Assembly (NCBI GenBank): GCA_025964895.1
Contig: JAOPXY010000218.1
Location: 1-34,307, forward strand
DNA: 34,307 bases
Source of the DNA: Aeromicrobium sp.
Lineage (GTDB): Bacteria > Actinomycetota > Actinomycetes > Propionibacteriales > Nocardioidaceae
Reading direction: 5' to 3'
In this document: positions 25,954 to 32,874 of the stretch, piece after piece
Position numbering within the stretch: the stretch's first letter is position 1
Layout of the letters: each line of letters starts with the position of its first letter
The notes under the pieces: generated by a model
The model's database searches: none
What the model saw: the letters and a program-made list of their open reading frames with translations, nothing else
What the model was told of the DNA's origin: nothing
Made by a program: the position numbers and the translations under genes

Positions 25954-25989
25954 CTCCATTTCGCACCACTCTACTCCACATCGCACCAC
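25954..25989 (-). promoter_or_regulatory. MraZ operator, four boxes at 10-bp spacing
   Basis: On the minus strand the boxes are GTGGTG (25984-25989), GTGGAG (25974-25979), GTGGTG (25964-25969) and ATGGAG (25954-25959), each separated by exactly 4 bases. Direct repeats of a TGG-containing box at one helical turn upstream of mraZ are the known binding pattern of MraZ. The fourth box starts with A. The array ends 29 bp before the mraZ start and overlaps the likely promoter. Confidence 0.85.
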
Positions 25990-25996
25990 TTGGCAC
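25968..25996 (-). promoter_or_regulatory. Candidate mraZ promoter overlapping the operator
   Basis: GTGCCA (25991-25996) and TAGAGT (25968-25973) are separated by 17 bp, each matching the -35 and -10 consensus at 4 of 6 positions. The spacer holds MraZ boxes one and two, and the -10 touches box three, so bound MraZ would block polymerase. The predicted start near 25961 would give a leader of about 36 bases with a good ribosome-binding site. Confidence 0.45.
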
Positions 25997-26071
25997 GTAC
26001 CTACGTGCTGCTTTGGGGCATGGCGCGGCGGACTCCCCACCCGTTGGAAGTCCGCGATCAGCCCGTCAGGG

Positions 26072-26101
26072 CAAAGAAAAACCGCCCACGAGGGGGCGGT
26101 T
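26072..26101 (-). terminator. Intrinsic terminator of the DUF3040/methyltransferase unit
   Basis: On the minus strand AACCGCCC (26094-26101) pairs with GGGCGGTT (26080-26087) around a 6-base loop and is followed directly by a T-rich run (TTTTTCTTTGC). It lies about 86 bases after the DUF3040 stop and insulates the mraZ promoter from upstream transcription. Confidence 0.8.
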
Positions 26102-26110
26102 CAGGTGGTG

Positions 26111-26157
26111 GTGGAGCGTGGTGGAGGGAAATCGTCCCCCCTGCCCCACAGGTGGAG
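26111..26157 (+). promoter_or_regulatory. Additional GTGGAG boxes in reverse orientation
   Basis: On the plus strand GTGGAG occurs at 26111-26116 and 26121-26126, exactly 10 bp apart, and again at 26152-26157. These match the MraZ box but lie on the other strand, about 120-200 bp upstream of the main operator and beyond the terminator. No plus-strand gene starts here. They may be a secondary MraZ site or chance G/T-rich sequence. Confidence 0.35.
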
Positions 26158-26187
26158 CGTTCAGCTCAAAAACGACTGGCGGAGCGG

Positions 26188-26598
26188 CTAGAGCCCGTCC
26201 TCGTCGCGGCGCCGCTGCCAGCGCTCCTCCATGCGATCGACGAACGAGCCGGACGGCTTCTGGCGCGGACCCCGACCCGGACGACCGGGACCGGCCGCAG
26301 GCACACCGGTCTCACCGTCGCGGCTGCCGATTCCACGGCGCCAGGCGCGGCTGAACAGGAAAGCCGTGCCCACCATGACCAGGAAGCCGGCGACACCGAC
26401 CCACGTCATCTTGGACACCGCGCCGGTGAACATCACGACCACACCGGCGATGAAGCCGAGCGCCGCGATGACCGCGACCCGGCGGTTGTGCGCCATGAAC
26501 TTCGAACCGCGCAACGTCGAGGCGAAGTCGGGGTCCTCAGCGGCCAACGACTGCTCGAGCTGGTGGAGCAGCCTGGCCTCTTCGTCAGAGAGTGGCAC
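26188..26598 (-). CDS. DUF3040 membrane protein
   Basis: A 136-residue DUF3040 protein, a family largely restricted to actinobacteria and typically encoded just upstream of mraZ; its function is not known. The family N-terminus MPLSDEEARLLHQLEQSLAAEDPDFA is followed by two membrane spans (about residues 42-60 and 64-85). A Gly/Pro/Arg-rich cytoplasmic tail ends RMEERWQRRRDEDGL. The GTG start has GGAGG 6 bases upstream. It overlaps the end of the methyltransferase gene by 14 bp, so the two are co-transcribed. The stop is TAG. A T-tailed terminator follows. Confidence 0.9.
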   Translation of the reverse strand: MPLSDEEARLLHQLEQSLAAEDPDFASTLRGSKFMAHNRRVAVIAALGFIAGVVVMFTGAVSKMTWVGVAGFLVMVGTAFLFSRAWRRGIGSRDGETGVPAAGPGRPGRGPRQKPSGSFVDRMEERWQRRRDEDGL

Positions 26599-27355
26599 TC
26601 TTGCCTCCTGGATCGGGTGGTGCTGATGACAAGTCTAGGCGCGCGATCGTGTGCAGACCAGCGGAAAGAGCGGTGAACTCCGCAGACGTCCGCACCAGGC
26701 GTTCGAGCGCGTACAACGCGTCCCGGGATCCCGGCTCGGTGTCGGCTATCGCGCTGGGCACGAGATCGGCGAAGACCCGCACCGCGGCGGTCTCGACGGG
26801 GGTGAATCCGCCCGCCTGCAGCAGCTCGTCGATCTCCGCCGGCACGAAGCGTCGGGGCCCCATCTCCCGCAGGTCCCACGTGGCGGCGGATCGACCGAGC
26901 AAGGTCTGGGCCATGACGAAGTCACCCGCGAGTGCCCGCGCCGCGACGGCGGCGTTGCGACCCGCCACGATGACGCTGACGTGGCCCCCGGGTCGCAACA
27001 CCGTGGCGACCGTGGCCAGGGCGTCCGCGGGGTCGTCGACGTACTCCAGCACCCCGTGGCACACGACGAGGTCGAATGCCGACGGCGGCACGTGCTCGGG
27101 CAGGTCGGTCGCATCGCCCTGCACGCCCGTCACGGGCTGGTCGAGCCCGGCCTCGATGCCGCGACGGTGCAGCGACGCGAGCGCGTCGGGGCTCGGATCG
27201 ACGACCGTGACGCGATGCCCCAGCTGGGCCAGCCGGACGGCGTCGCTGCCGGTGCCGCCGCCCAGGTCGAGCACGTCCAGCGTCGTGCCGGCACCCGCGA
27301 TCTCCACCGCGTCGGCGACGGCCTGCCACATCAGCTCGGAGCGCACCGGACCCAT
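26585..27355 (-). CDS. Class I SAM-dependent methyltransferase
   Basis: About 256 residues, Rossmann-fold methyltransferase. Motif I is DVLDLGGGTGSDAVRLA (about residues 27-43), followed by VTVVDPSPDALASL, the motif IV-like AFDLVVCHGVLEYVDDPADA and the VLRPGGHVSVIV block. It resembles the SmtA/CmoA-like group; the substrate is not known. The ATG at 27355 is chosen because the protein then starts with MGPVRSELMWQ, a normal N-terminus; the frame is open much further upstream inside the opposing gene. I see no ribosome-binding site. It overlaps the DUF3040 gene by 14 bp and diverges from the FAD oxidoreductase gene. Confidence 0.85.
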   Translation of the reverse strand: MGPVRSELMWQAVADAVEIAGAGTTLDVLDLGGGTGSDAVRLAQLGHRVTVVDPSPDALASLHRRGIEAGLDQPVTGVQGDATDLPEHVPPSAFDLVVCHGVLEYVDDPADALATVATVLRPGGHVSVIVAGRNAAVAARALAGDFVMAQTLLGRSAATWDLREMGPRRFVPAEIDELLQAGGFTPVETAAVRVFADLVPSAIADTEPGSRDALYALERLVRTSAEFTALSAGLHTIARLDLSSAPPDPGGKSATL

Positions 27356-27409
27356 GCGGACACTGTGCCACAGCGCCCCTCGGCGCACCCGGCCACGTCG
27401 TGGACCACG

Positions 27410-27415
27410 TAGTCT
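27410..27415 (+). promoter_or_regulatory. Candidate leaderless -10 of the FAD oxidoreductase gene
   Basis: TAGTCT lies exactly 6 bases before the ATG at 27422, with no Shine-Dalgarno sequence and no clear -35. Confidence 0.4.
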
Positions 27416-27421
27416 GCGCGC

Positions 27422-28678
27422 ATGGCGAACGTCGTGGTCGTGGGTGGTGGCTTCGCCGGGCTCTCGGTGGCGGCGCGCCTCGCGAAGCTGCGGCACGACG
27501 TCACCGTCCTCGAGGCCGCCGACCGGCTCGGCGGCCGGCTGCTCGGTCACGCCGCCGACGGCCACACCTGGCCGCTGGACGTTGACACCGTGACGCTGCC
27601 GGGCGTCTTTCGCGATCTGTTCCGCAAGTCCGGCCGACCGCTGGAGAAGGTCCTCGACCTCGTGCAGATCGACGGGCGGCGGCACGTCTTCAAGGACGGG
27701 ACGGTGCTGGACCTGCCGCTCGGCAACCGCGGCGACCAGCACGAGGCGGTCACCGGCGTCCTGGGCGAGGACGAGTGGTCGCCGTGGGTCGACCAGTGGG
27801 CCGAGGTGTGGGACACGATCCGCCGCACGGCACTCAACGAGGTGTTCACCGGGCGGCCCGCGGTGACGCGTCCCGTCCGCAAGCAGCTGAGGCCGCGGCG
27901 GACGGTCGCGGCGCTCGACCGGGAGTTCCGGGACGAGCGGCTCGCCAAGATCGTGCTCGACCCGGTGCGGCTCGCCGGTCAGGACCGCCGCACGACGCCG
28001 GGCTTCGTCGCGGTCGGTCACTACGTCGAGCGGTCGTTCGGGCGCTGGCGCTTCGACGGCGGCTTCCCCGGCCTCGCGACCGCGCTGGAGAAGCGCCTCG
28101 CGGAGCGTCGCGTCACGGTCGAGCTCGGCGAGACCGCGCACGAGCTCGTCCTCGACGGCGGCCGATTCACCGGCGTCGTCACCGACCGGCGCACCGTGCC
28201 CGCCGACGTCGTCGTGTGGTGCGCGCCCACGTGGCCCGCTCCCCTGCCGCAGCCTCGCACGCTGCCAATCATCCCCGCGTCGCGCACGCTCCTGACGCTG
28301 TCGGCGGACGCCCCGGCGATGGCCGCCGAGACCCTCGTGCACGCCAACCCGCCGATCCGCCTCTGGACCGCCGGTCCGGACCGGTGGACCCTGGCCCACC
28401 GCTCCGGCGAGGATCCGCTCGACGCGCTGGCCCGCGTCGGCCTCGACCTGCGGCCGTTCGTGGTGTCGCGCACAGACCTGACGCCGAGCGATCTGGTGTC
28501 ACTGGGTCACCCGGGCTGGGCCTGGAGCACGTGGACGACGGCCCTCGACCTGCCGGGCGTCGCGCCCACGGGCGGTCTCCACTTCGCCGGTGCGCACGCT
28601 CACCCCGGGTCGACGCCCGAGGCGATCGGCATGGCGACCGCGGCGATCGCCGAGTCCGTCGGCCCCGCCCCCCGCTGA
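27422..28678 (+). CDS. FAD-dependent oxidoreductase (amine oxidase/phytoene desaturase-like)
   Basis: 418 residues. The N-terminus MANVVVVGGGFAGLSVAARL contains the dinucleotide-binding GGGFAG (residues 8-13), followed by VTVLEAADRLGGRL, the second FAD contact of the amine oxidase/protoporphyrinogen oxidase/CrtI group. GRWRFDGGFPGLATALEKRL and the C-terminal LHFAGAHAHPGSTPEAIGMATAAIAES are typical of this superfamily. The substrate is not determined. The nearby polyprenyl diphosphate synthase gene makes an isoprenoid substrate possible, but they are not in one operon. It is convergent with metF, only 19 bp apart, with no hairpin between them. Confidence 0.85.
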   Translation: MANVVVVGGGFAGLSVAARLAKLRHDVTVLEAADRLGGRLLGHAADGHTWPLDVDTVTLPGVFRDLFRKSGRPLEKVLDLVQIDGRRHVFKDGTVLDLPLGNRGDQHEAVTGVLGEDEWSPWVDQWAEVWDTIRRTALNEVFTGRPAVTRPVRKQLRPRRTVAALDREFRDERLAKIVLDPVRLAGQDRRTTPGFVAVGHYVERSFGRWRFDGGFPGLATALEKRLAERRVTVELGETAHELVLDGGRFTGVVTDRRTVPADVVVWCAPTWPAPLPQPRTLPIIPASRTLLTLSADAPAMAAETLVHANPPIRLWTAGPDRWTLAHRSGEDPLDALARVGLDLRPFVVSRTDLTPSDLVSLGHPGWAWSTWTTALDLPGVAPTGGLHFAGAHAHPGSTPEAIGMATAAIAESVGPAPR

Positions 28679-28697
28679 CCACTCGACCCCGATGAGG

Positions 28698-29591
28698 TCA
28701 GACGAGACCCTCGGCGCGCAGCGCCTCGAAGATCTCGCGGGTGCCCTTCGAGCGGTTGAGCGTCGTGAAATGCAGCCCGGGCGCTCCGCCGGCGAGCAGG
28801 TCGCGGCACAGCTGCGTCGCGAGCTCGATGCCCTTGGCCCGGACGGCGACCTTGTCGTCCGCGATCGGCTCGATCTGCTCGAGCACCTCTGTCGGCATCG
28901 CGGCGCCGGACAGCTCGGCCATGCGCGCAACCTGCGCGAAGTTCAGGATCGGCATGATGCCCGGGACGATCGGGATGTCGCTGCCCAGCGCACGCACCCG
29001 GTCGACGAGCCCGAAGTAGTCCGACGCCCGGAAGAACAATTGCGTGATGGCGTAGTGGGCGCCGGCCTCGGCCTTCGCGACCAGCACCTCCGCGTCGTGG
29101 TCGAGGCTTGCGGCGTCGGGGTGGCCCTCCGGGAAAGCGGCGACGCCGATCTCGAAGCCGCCGATCTCGCTCGCCAGCTCGACGAGGTCGATCGCGTACG
29201 TCATGCCGTCGGGGTGGGGCTCCCACGGCGCGCGCGGCCCGCCCTTGGGGTCGCCGCGCAGGGCGAGGACATTGTCGACGCCCGCCGCCGCGTACTGCTT
29301 GAGAACGGACTCGATCTCACCCTTGGTCTGTCCGACCAGCGTCAGGTGGCCGACGGGACGCATGCGGGTCTGCTCGGCGATGCGGGCCGTGATGCGGACC
29401 GTGCGCTCCTGGCTCGTGCCGCCCGCGCCGTACGTGACCGACACGAAGGTCGGGTCGAGCGGCTCGAGATCGGCGATGGTCTGCCACAGCAGCGCCTCTC
29501 CCTCGTCGTCCTTCGGCGGGAAGAACTCAAAGGAGTACGTCGGGGTGGACGACCGGAGGGCGTCGACGAGGGAGCGTTCAGCGGAGGCCAT
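28698..29591 (-). CDS. metF: 5,10-methylenetetrahydrofolate reductase
   Basis: A 297-residue flavoprotein reducing 5,10-methylene-THF to 5-methyl-THF for methionine synthesis. Family blocks are YSFEFFPPKDDEGEALLW (about residues 19-36), FVSVTYGAGGTSQERT, HLTLVGQTKGEI, NVLALRGDPKGG (108-119), IGVAAFPEGHPDA, AITQLFFRASDYF and IPIVPGIMPILNFAQ. The ATG at 29591 gives the standard length; TACCGT lies 6 bases upstream on the minus strand, so a leaderless mRNA is predicted. It shares its -10 region with the divergent polyprenyl synthase gene. Confidence 0.96.
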   Translation of the reverse strand: MASAERSLVDALRSSTPTYSFEFFPPKDDEGEALLWQTIADLEPLDPTFVSVTYGAGGTSQERTVRITARIAEQTRMRPVGHLTLVGQTKGEIESVLKQYAAAGVDNVLALRGDPKGGPRAPWEPHPDGMTYAIDLVELASEIGGFEIGVAAFPEGHPDAASLDHDAEVLVAKAEAGAHYAITQLFFRASDYFGLVDRVRALGSDIPIVPGIMPILNFAQVARMAELSGAAMPTEVLEQIEPIADDKVAVRAKGIELATQLCRDLLAGGAPGLHFTTLNRSKGTREIFEALRAEGLV

Positions 29592-29613
29592 GGTCCAACG
29601 GTACCGTTCTGGC
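29592..29613. promoter_or_regulatory. Symmetric bidirectional leaderless promoter for metF and the polyprenyl synthase gene
   Basis: The 12-bp perfect palindrome AACGGTACCGTT (29597-29608) holds TACCGT on both strands (plus 29602-29607, minus 29598-29603). On each strand exactly 6 bases separate the hexamer from the start codon: GTG 29614 on plus, ATG 29591 on minus. The start codons are 22 bp apart. No strong -35 is visible on either side, and neither gene has a Shine-Dalgarno sequence. Confidence 0.55.
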
Positions 29614-30657
29614 GTGACCACGGACGCGCGCGATCCCGACTTCCGGAGCCGCGTCGACGGCACCCTGACGGCGTTCGTGGAACGGCAGCGGACGATCTTC
29701 GCGGCGATGGGCCCCGACCTCGTCGAGCTCGCCGACGCCGCGACCTCGTTCGTCGGCGGCGGCAAGCGGCTGAGGCCGCAGTTCTGCTTCGCGGGGTGGC
29801 TCGTGGCCGGGGGCGACCCGGACGATCCGGGCATCGTGCCCGCCGCGGCGTCGCTGGAGTGGCTGCAGGGCAGCGCGCTGGTGCACGACGACCTGATGGA
29901 CGGGTCCGACACCCGTCGTGGGCGCCCCAGCGTCCACCGCGCCTTCGAGGCCGCACACCGCGCCGACGACCGGCAGGGCGATCCGGCCGGCTTCGGCCTC
30001 TCCGCGGCCGTCCTGCTCGGCGACCTGATGCTGTAGTGGTGCGACGAGATGTTCCGCCAGAGCGCCCTGCCCACCGTCCCGGCGGCCCTGGCGTACCTCG
30101 ATCTGTGCAAGACGGAGGTCGTCGGTGGGCAGTTCCTCGACGTCGTGGGGCAGACCCGGCCCTCGCTCTCGGTCGAGGAGGCCATGCGGATCGTCCGCTT
30201 CAAGTCGGCCAAGTACACCGTCGAGCGCCCGCTCCACATGGGTGCCGCGCTCGCCGGCGCCGGCCCCGACCTCATCGACGCGCTGAGCGATGTCGCCCTA
30301 CCGCTCGGGGAGGCCTTCCAGCTGCGCGACGACGTGCTGGGCGTCTTCGGCGATCCCGCGGTGACGGGCAAGCCCGCCGGCGACGACCTGCGCGAGGGCA
30401 AGCGGACGGTCCTGATCGCCCGCACCCACGAGCTGGCGGATGCCGCCGGCCGCGGGCTGCTGGCCGACGCCCTCGGCACGACCGACGGCATCGACGCGCT
30501 GACGGCGCTGATCCGGTCGTCGGGCGCGCTCGACGCGGTCGAGACCGACATTGCCCGCCTCGAGGCCCAGGCTGACGAGGCGATCGACCGGCTCGGACCC
30601 GAGGCGCGGGCGGTCCTCGGCCCCCTCGCGCTCACCGCGACGCGTCGCAGCAGCTGA
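29614..30657 (+). pseudogene. Polyprenyl diphosphate synthase interrupted by in-frame TAG
   Basis: The frame encodes a trans-isoprenyl diphosphate synthase of the IdsA/IspA type, which chains isopentenyl diphosphate onto allylic primers. Visible are GGGKRLRPQ (residues 48-56), the first Asp-rich motif D92-D-L-M-D96 with DTRRGRPSVH, and downstream QLRDDVLGVFGD (D239-D240), plus KSAKYTVERPL and GKPAGDDLREGKRT. A TAG at 30034-30036 (codon 141) splits it after LLGDLML; the same frame continues at once with WCDEMFRQ to a TGA at 30657. The first half (140 residues) and second half (an internal ATG at 30049 would give 202 residues) each lack one Asp-rich motif. No ribosome-binding site precedes 30049. 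It could be a recent null allele, a sequencing error, readthrough or a two-chain enzyme. Otherwise the gene is intact, at normal length (347 codons before the stop). Confidence 0.85.
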
Positions 30658-30690
30658 GCCGGGAGCAGCCGCCATCGGCGCGACACACGA

Positions 30691-30747
30691 TTGGTACCAA
30701 CACGCGTCCGCACTGGTCGCGTCGGGCTGTGGCACAGTCACTAGAAT
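30691..30747 (+). promoter_or_regulatory. Palindrome and candidate promoter upstream of the PASTA kinase gene
   Basis: TTGGTACCAA (30691-30700) is a perfect 10-bp palindrome. TAGAAT (30742-30747) is a good -10, 49 bases before the kinase GTG. No TTGACA-like -35 is found at 16-18 bp. The palindrome is centred about 46 bp upstream of the -10, a plausible activator position. The transcript would have a leader of about 40 bases containing AAGGGAGGG. Confidence 0.4.
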
Positions 30748-30795
30748 GCGTCCAGGACTCGTGCGGGTCCATCGGCACGACAAGGGAGGGCCGCT

Positions 30796-32847
30796 GTGAC
30801 ACTGACGGGCGACGAAGCCCTCGTCGGGCGTGTCCTCAACGAGCGCTACCTGATGGGCGAGCGCATCGCGCGCGGCGGCATGGCCAGCGTCTTCAAGGCC
30901 ACCGACCAGCGCCTCGACCGCGAGGTCGCGATAAAGGTCATGCACCACGGACTCGGTGACGATCAGCAGTTCACGGGCCGGTTCGTGCGCGAGGCGAAGT
31001 CCGCGGCGAAGCTCAACCACCGCAATGTGGTGTCGGTCTTCGATCAGGGCACCGACGGCGACATCACGTACCTCGTCATGGAGTACGTGCCCGGCCACAC
31101 CCTGCGCGACGTCATGCGCGCGGAGGCCCCCATGCCCCCGTACCGCGCCCTCGAGCTCGTCGAGCAGGTGCTGATCGCGCTGTCCGCCGCACACGCGGCC
31201 CGCATCATCCATCGCGACGTCAAGCCCGAGAACGTCCTCATCACCCCCGACGGCGACGTCAAGGTCGCCGACTTCGGCCTCGCCCGCGCCGTCAGCGCCG
31301 CGACGACCGCGACCGGCGGCACGCTGATCGGCACCGTGTCGTACCTCGCCCCCGAGATCGTCACGAACGACGGCGCCGACGCGCGCTCGGACGTGTACGC
31401 GTGCGGCGCGATGCTCTACGAGATGCTGACGGGCTTCAAGCCGCACTCGGGCGAGTCCCCGATCCAGGTCGCGTACAAGCACGTGCACGAGGACATCGGC
31501 GCGCCCTCGGCCCTCCAGCCGGGCATCCCCGAGTACGTCGATGCGCTCGTCGCCCGGGCCACGGTGCGCGACCGCAACCAGCGTTCGACCGACGCGCGCG
31601 TGATGCTGCAGCAGGTGCGCTCGGTGCAGCGCGCCATCGCGGCCGGGCTCGACGAGGATCCCGATCTCGAGGCCGATCTGCGTCCCGGTGGCCGCGTCGA
31701 CGATGACGCCGAGGCCCGCACCGTCTCCGTGCCCCGCACCGTTCCCAGCACCGTCCTGGGGGCGGGCGTCAGCTCGTCCACGGCGGCTTTCTCGACGGTC
31801 GACGAGCACACCATGCAGTGGAGCATCGGCACTCCGGCCGCGGCCGCGACCGCGGCCCCGCCGCCACCGCCGCGTCCCGCCGAACCCGCCGCGAGGTCGT
31901 TGGGGCTCGACCCACCGATGTCGCGCGAGCAGTACGGCGACTCCGCGGGCAAGAAGCACTCGCGGCGCGGACGCTACCTGCTGATCGGCGCGCTCGTCGT
32001 CGCCCTCCTGGCCGGCCTGCTGACCTACTACTTCACGACCGTGCGCTACGACGAGACGCCCGTGCTGATCGGCAGCACCGAGACCGTCGCACAGGACAAC
32101 GCCAAGACCGCGGGGTTCAGCTTCAAGATCGCCCAACGCGCGTTCTCCGAGACCGCGCCGACCGGCACCGTCATCAGCACCGACCCGGAGCCCGGCGAGA
32201 AGATCCTGCCCGGCGACACGATCGAGGCCGTCGTCTCCAAGGGTCGCGACCGTGTCTTCATCCCCGACAACAACCTGACCGGCATGCGGATCAGCGAGGC
32301 GAAGGCGGCGCTGGCCGAGCAGGATCTCACCCTCGGCGAGCGCAAGCGCGTCTACGACGAGGACATCGCCAAGGACCTCATCGTCCGGGCCGATGGCGTC
32401 ACCTCGACCGACGCCCTGAAGCGCGGCGAGGCGGTCAACGTCCTGGTTAGCAGGGGCCGCAAGCCCATCCCGGTCATGAGCTACGTGGGCTCGACGCTCG
32501 CGACGGCAACGGACCGGCTCGAGAAGGCCGGCTTCAAGGTCACCAACAGCGAGGCCTTCAGCGACACGGTGCCGGCCGGCAGCGTGATCTCGCAGAACCC
32601 CGACGGCGGCACCCAGTTCCGCAACGACACCATCAACCTCGTCGTCTCCAAGGGCCCCGAGCTCATCACGATCCCGGACGTCCGGGGCATGAAGAAGGCC
32701 GACGCCCGCCGCACGCTGCAAAAGGCCGGCTTCGACGTCTTCTCGGTGTACATCCCGCTCGCCGGCAACTTCATCGTCCAGCGTCAGCTGCCAGCGGGCG
32801 GCGAGAAGGCCGAGCGCGGCTCCCGCGTCACGATTTCACCGATCTGA
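30796..32847 (+). CDS. Transmembrane Ser/Thr protein kinase with four PASTA domains
   Basis: A 683-residue PknB/Stk-type kinase. PASTA domains outside the membrane bind muropeptides or lipid II, and the cytoplasmic kinase phosphorylates division and wall-synthesis proteins. Kinase features are GERIARGGMASVF (residues 21-33), catalytic K47 (VAIKVM), HRDVKPEN (139-146), D159-F-G161 and APE 185-187. A Pro/Ala-rich juxtamembrane linker runs from about 285 to 393, with one membrane span at 394-413. Four PASTA repeats follow (about 420-485, 486-555, 556-620, 622-683); the last holds IPDVRGMKKADARRTLQKAG. GTG start with GGGAGGG 5 bases upstream. Its position next to aroG matches pknL in mycobacteria, but the domain set matches PknB. 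Confidence 0.95.
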   Translation: MTLTGDEALVGRVLNERYLMGERIARGGMASVFKATDQRLDREVAIKVMHHGLGDDQQFTGRFVREAKSAAKLNHRNVVSVFDQGTDGDITYLVMEYVPGHTLRDVMRAEAPMPPYRALELVEQVLIALSAAHAARIIHRDVKPENVLITPDGDVKVADFGLARAVSAATTATGGTLIGTVSYLAPEIVTNDGADARSDVYACGAMLYEMLTGFKPHSGESPIQVAYKHVHEDIGAPSALQPGIPEYVDALVARATVRDRNQRSTDARVMLQQVRSVQRAIAAGLDEDPDLEADLRPGGRVDDDAEARTVSVPRTVPSTVLGAGVSSSTAAFSTVDEHTMQWSIGTPAAAATAAPPPPPRPAEPAARSLGLDPPMSREQYGDSAGKKHSRRGRYLLIGALVVALLAGLLTYYFTTVRYDETPVLIGSTETVAQDNAKTAGFSFKIAQRAFSETAPTGTVISTDPEPGEKILPGDTIEAVVSKGRDRVFIPDNNLTGMRISEAKAALAEQDLTLGERKRVYDEDIAKDLIVRADGVTSTDALKRGEAVNVLVSRGRKPIPVMSYVGSTLATATDRLEKAGFKVTNSEAFSDTVPAGSVISQNPDGGTQFRNDTINLVVSKGPELITIPDVRGMKKADARRTLQKAGFDVFSVYIPLAGNFIVQRQLPAGGEKAERGSRVTISPI

Positions 32848-32874
32848 GCCGGACCGCGAGGGTGTCTCGTCGCG

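Noticed and set aside
30034..30036. TAG decoded as pyrrolysine or a reassigned codon
   Set aside because: TAG ends ftsI, the DUF3040 gene and the DUF3494 gene in this same window, so it functions as a normal stop, and no pyrrolysine genes are visible.
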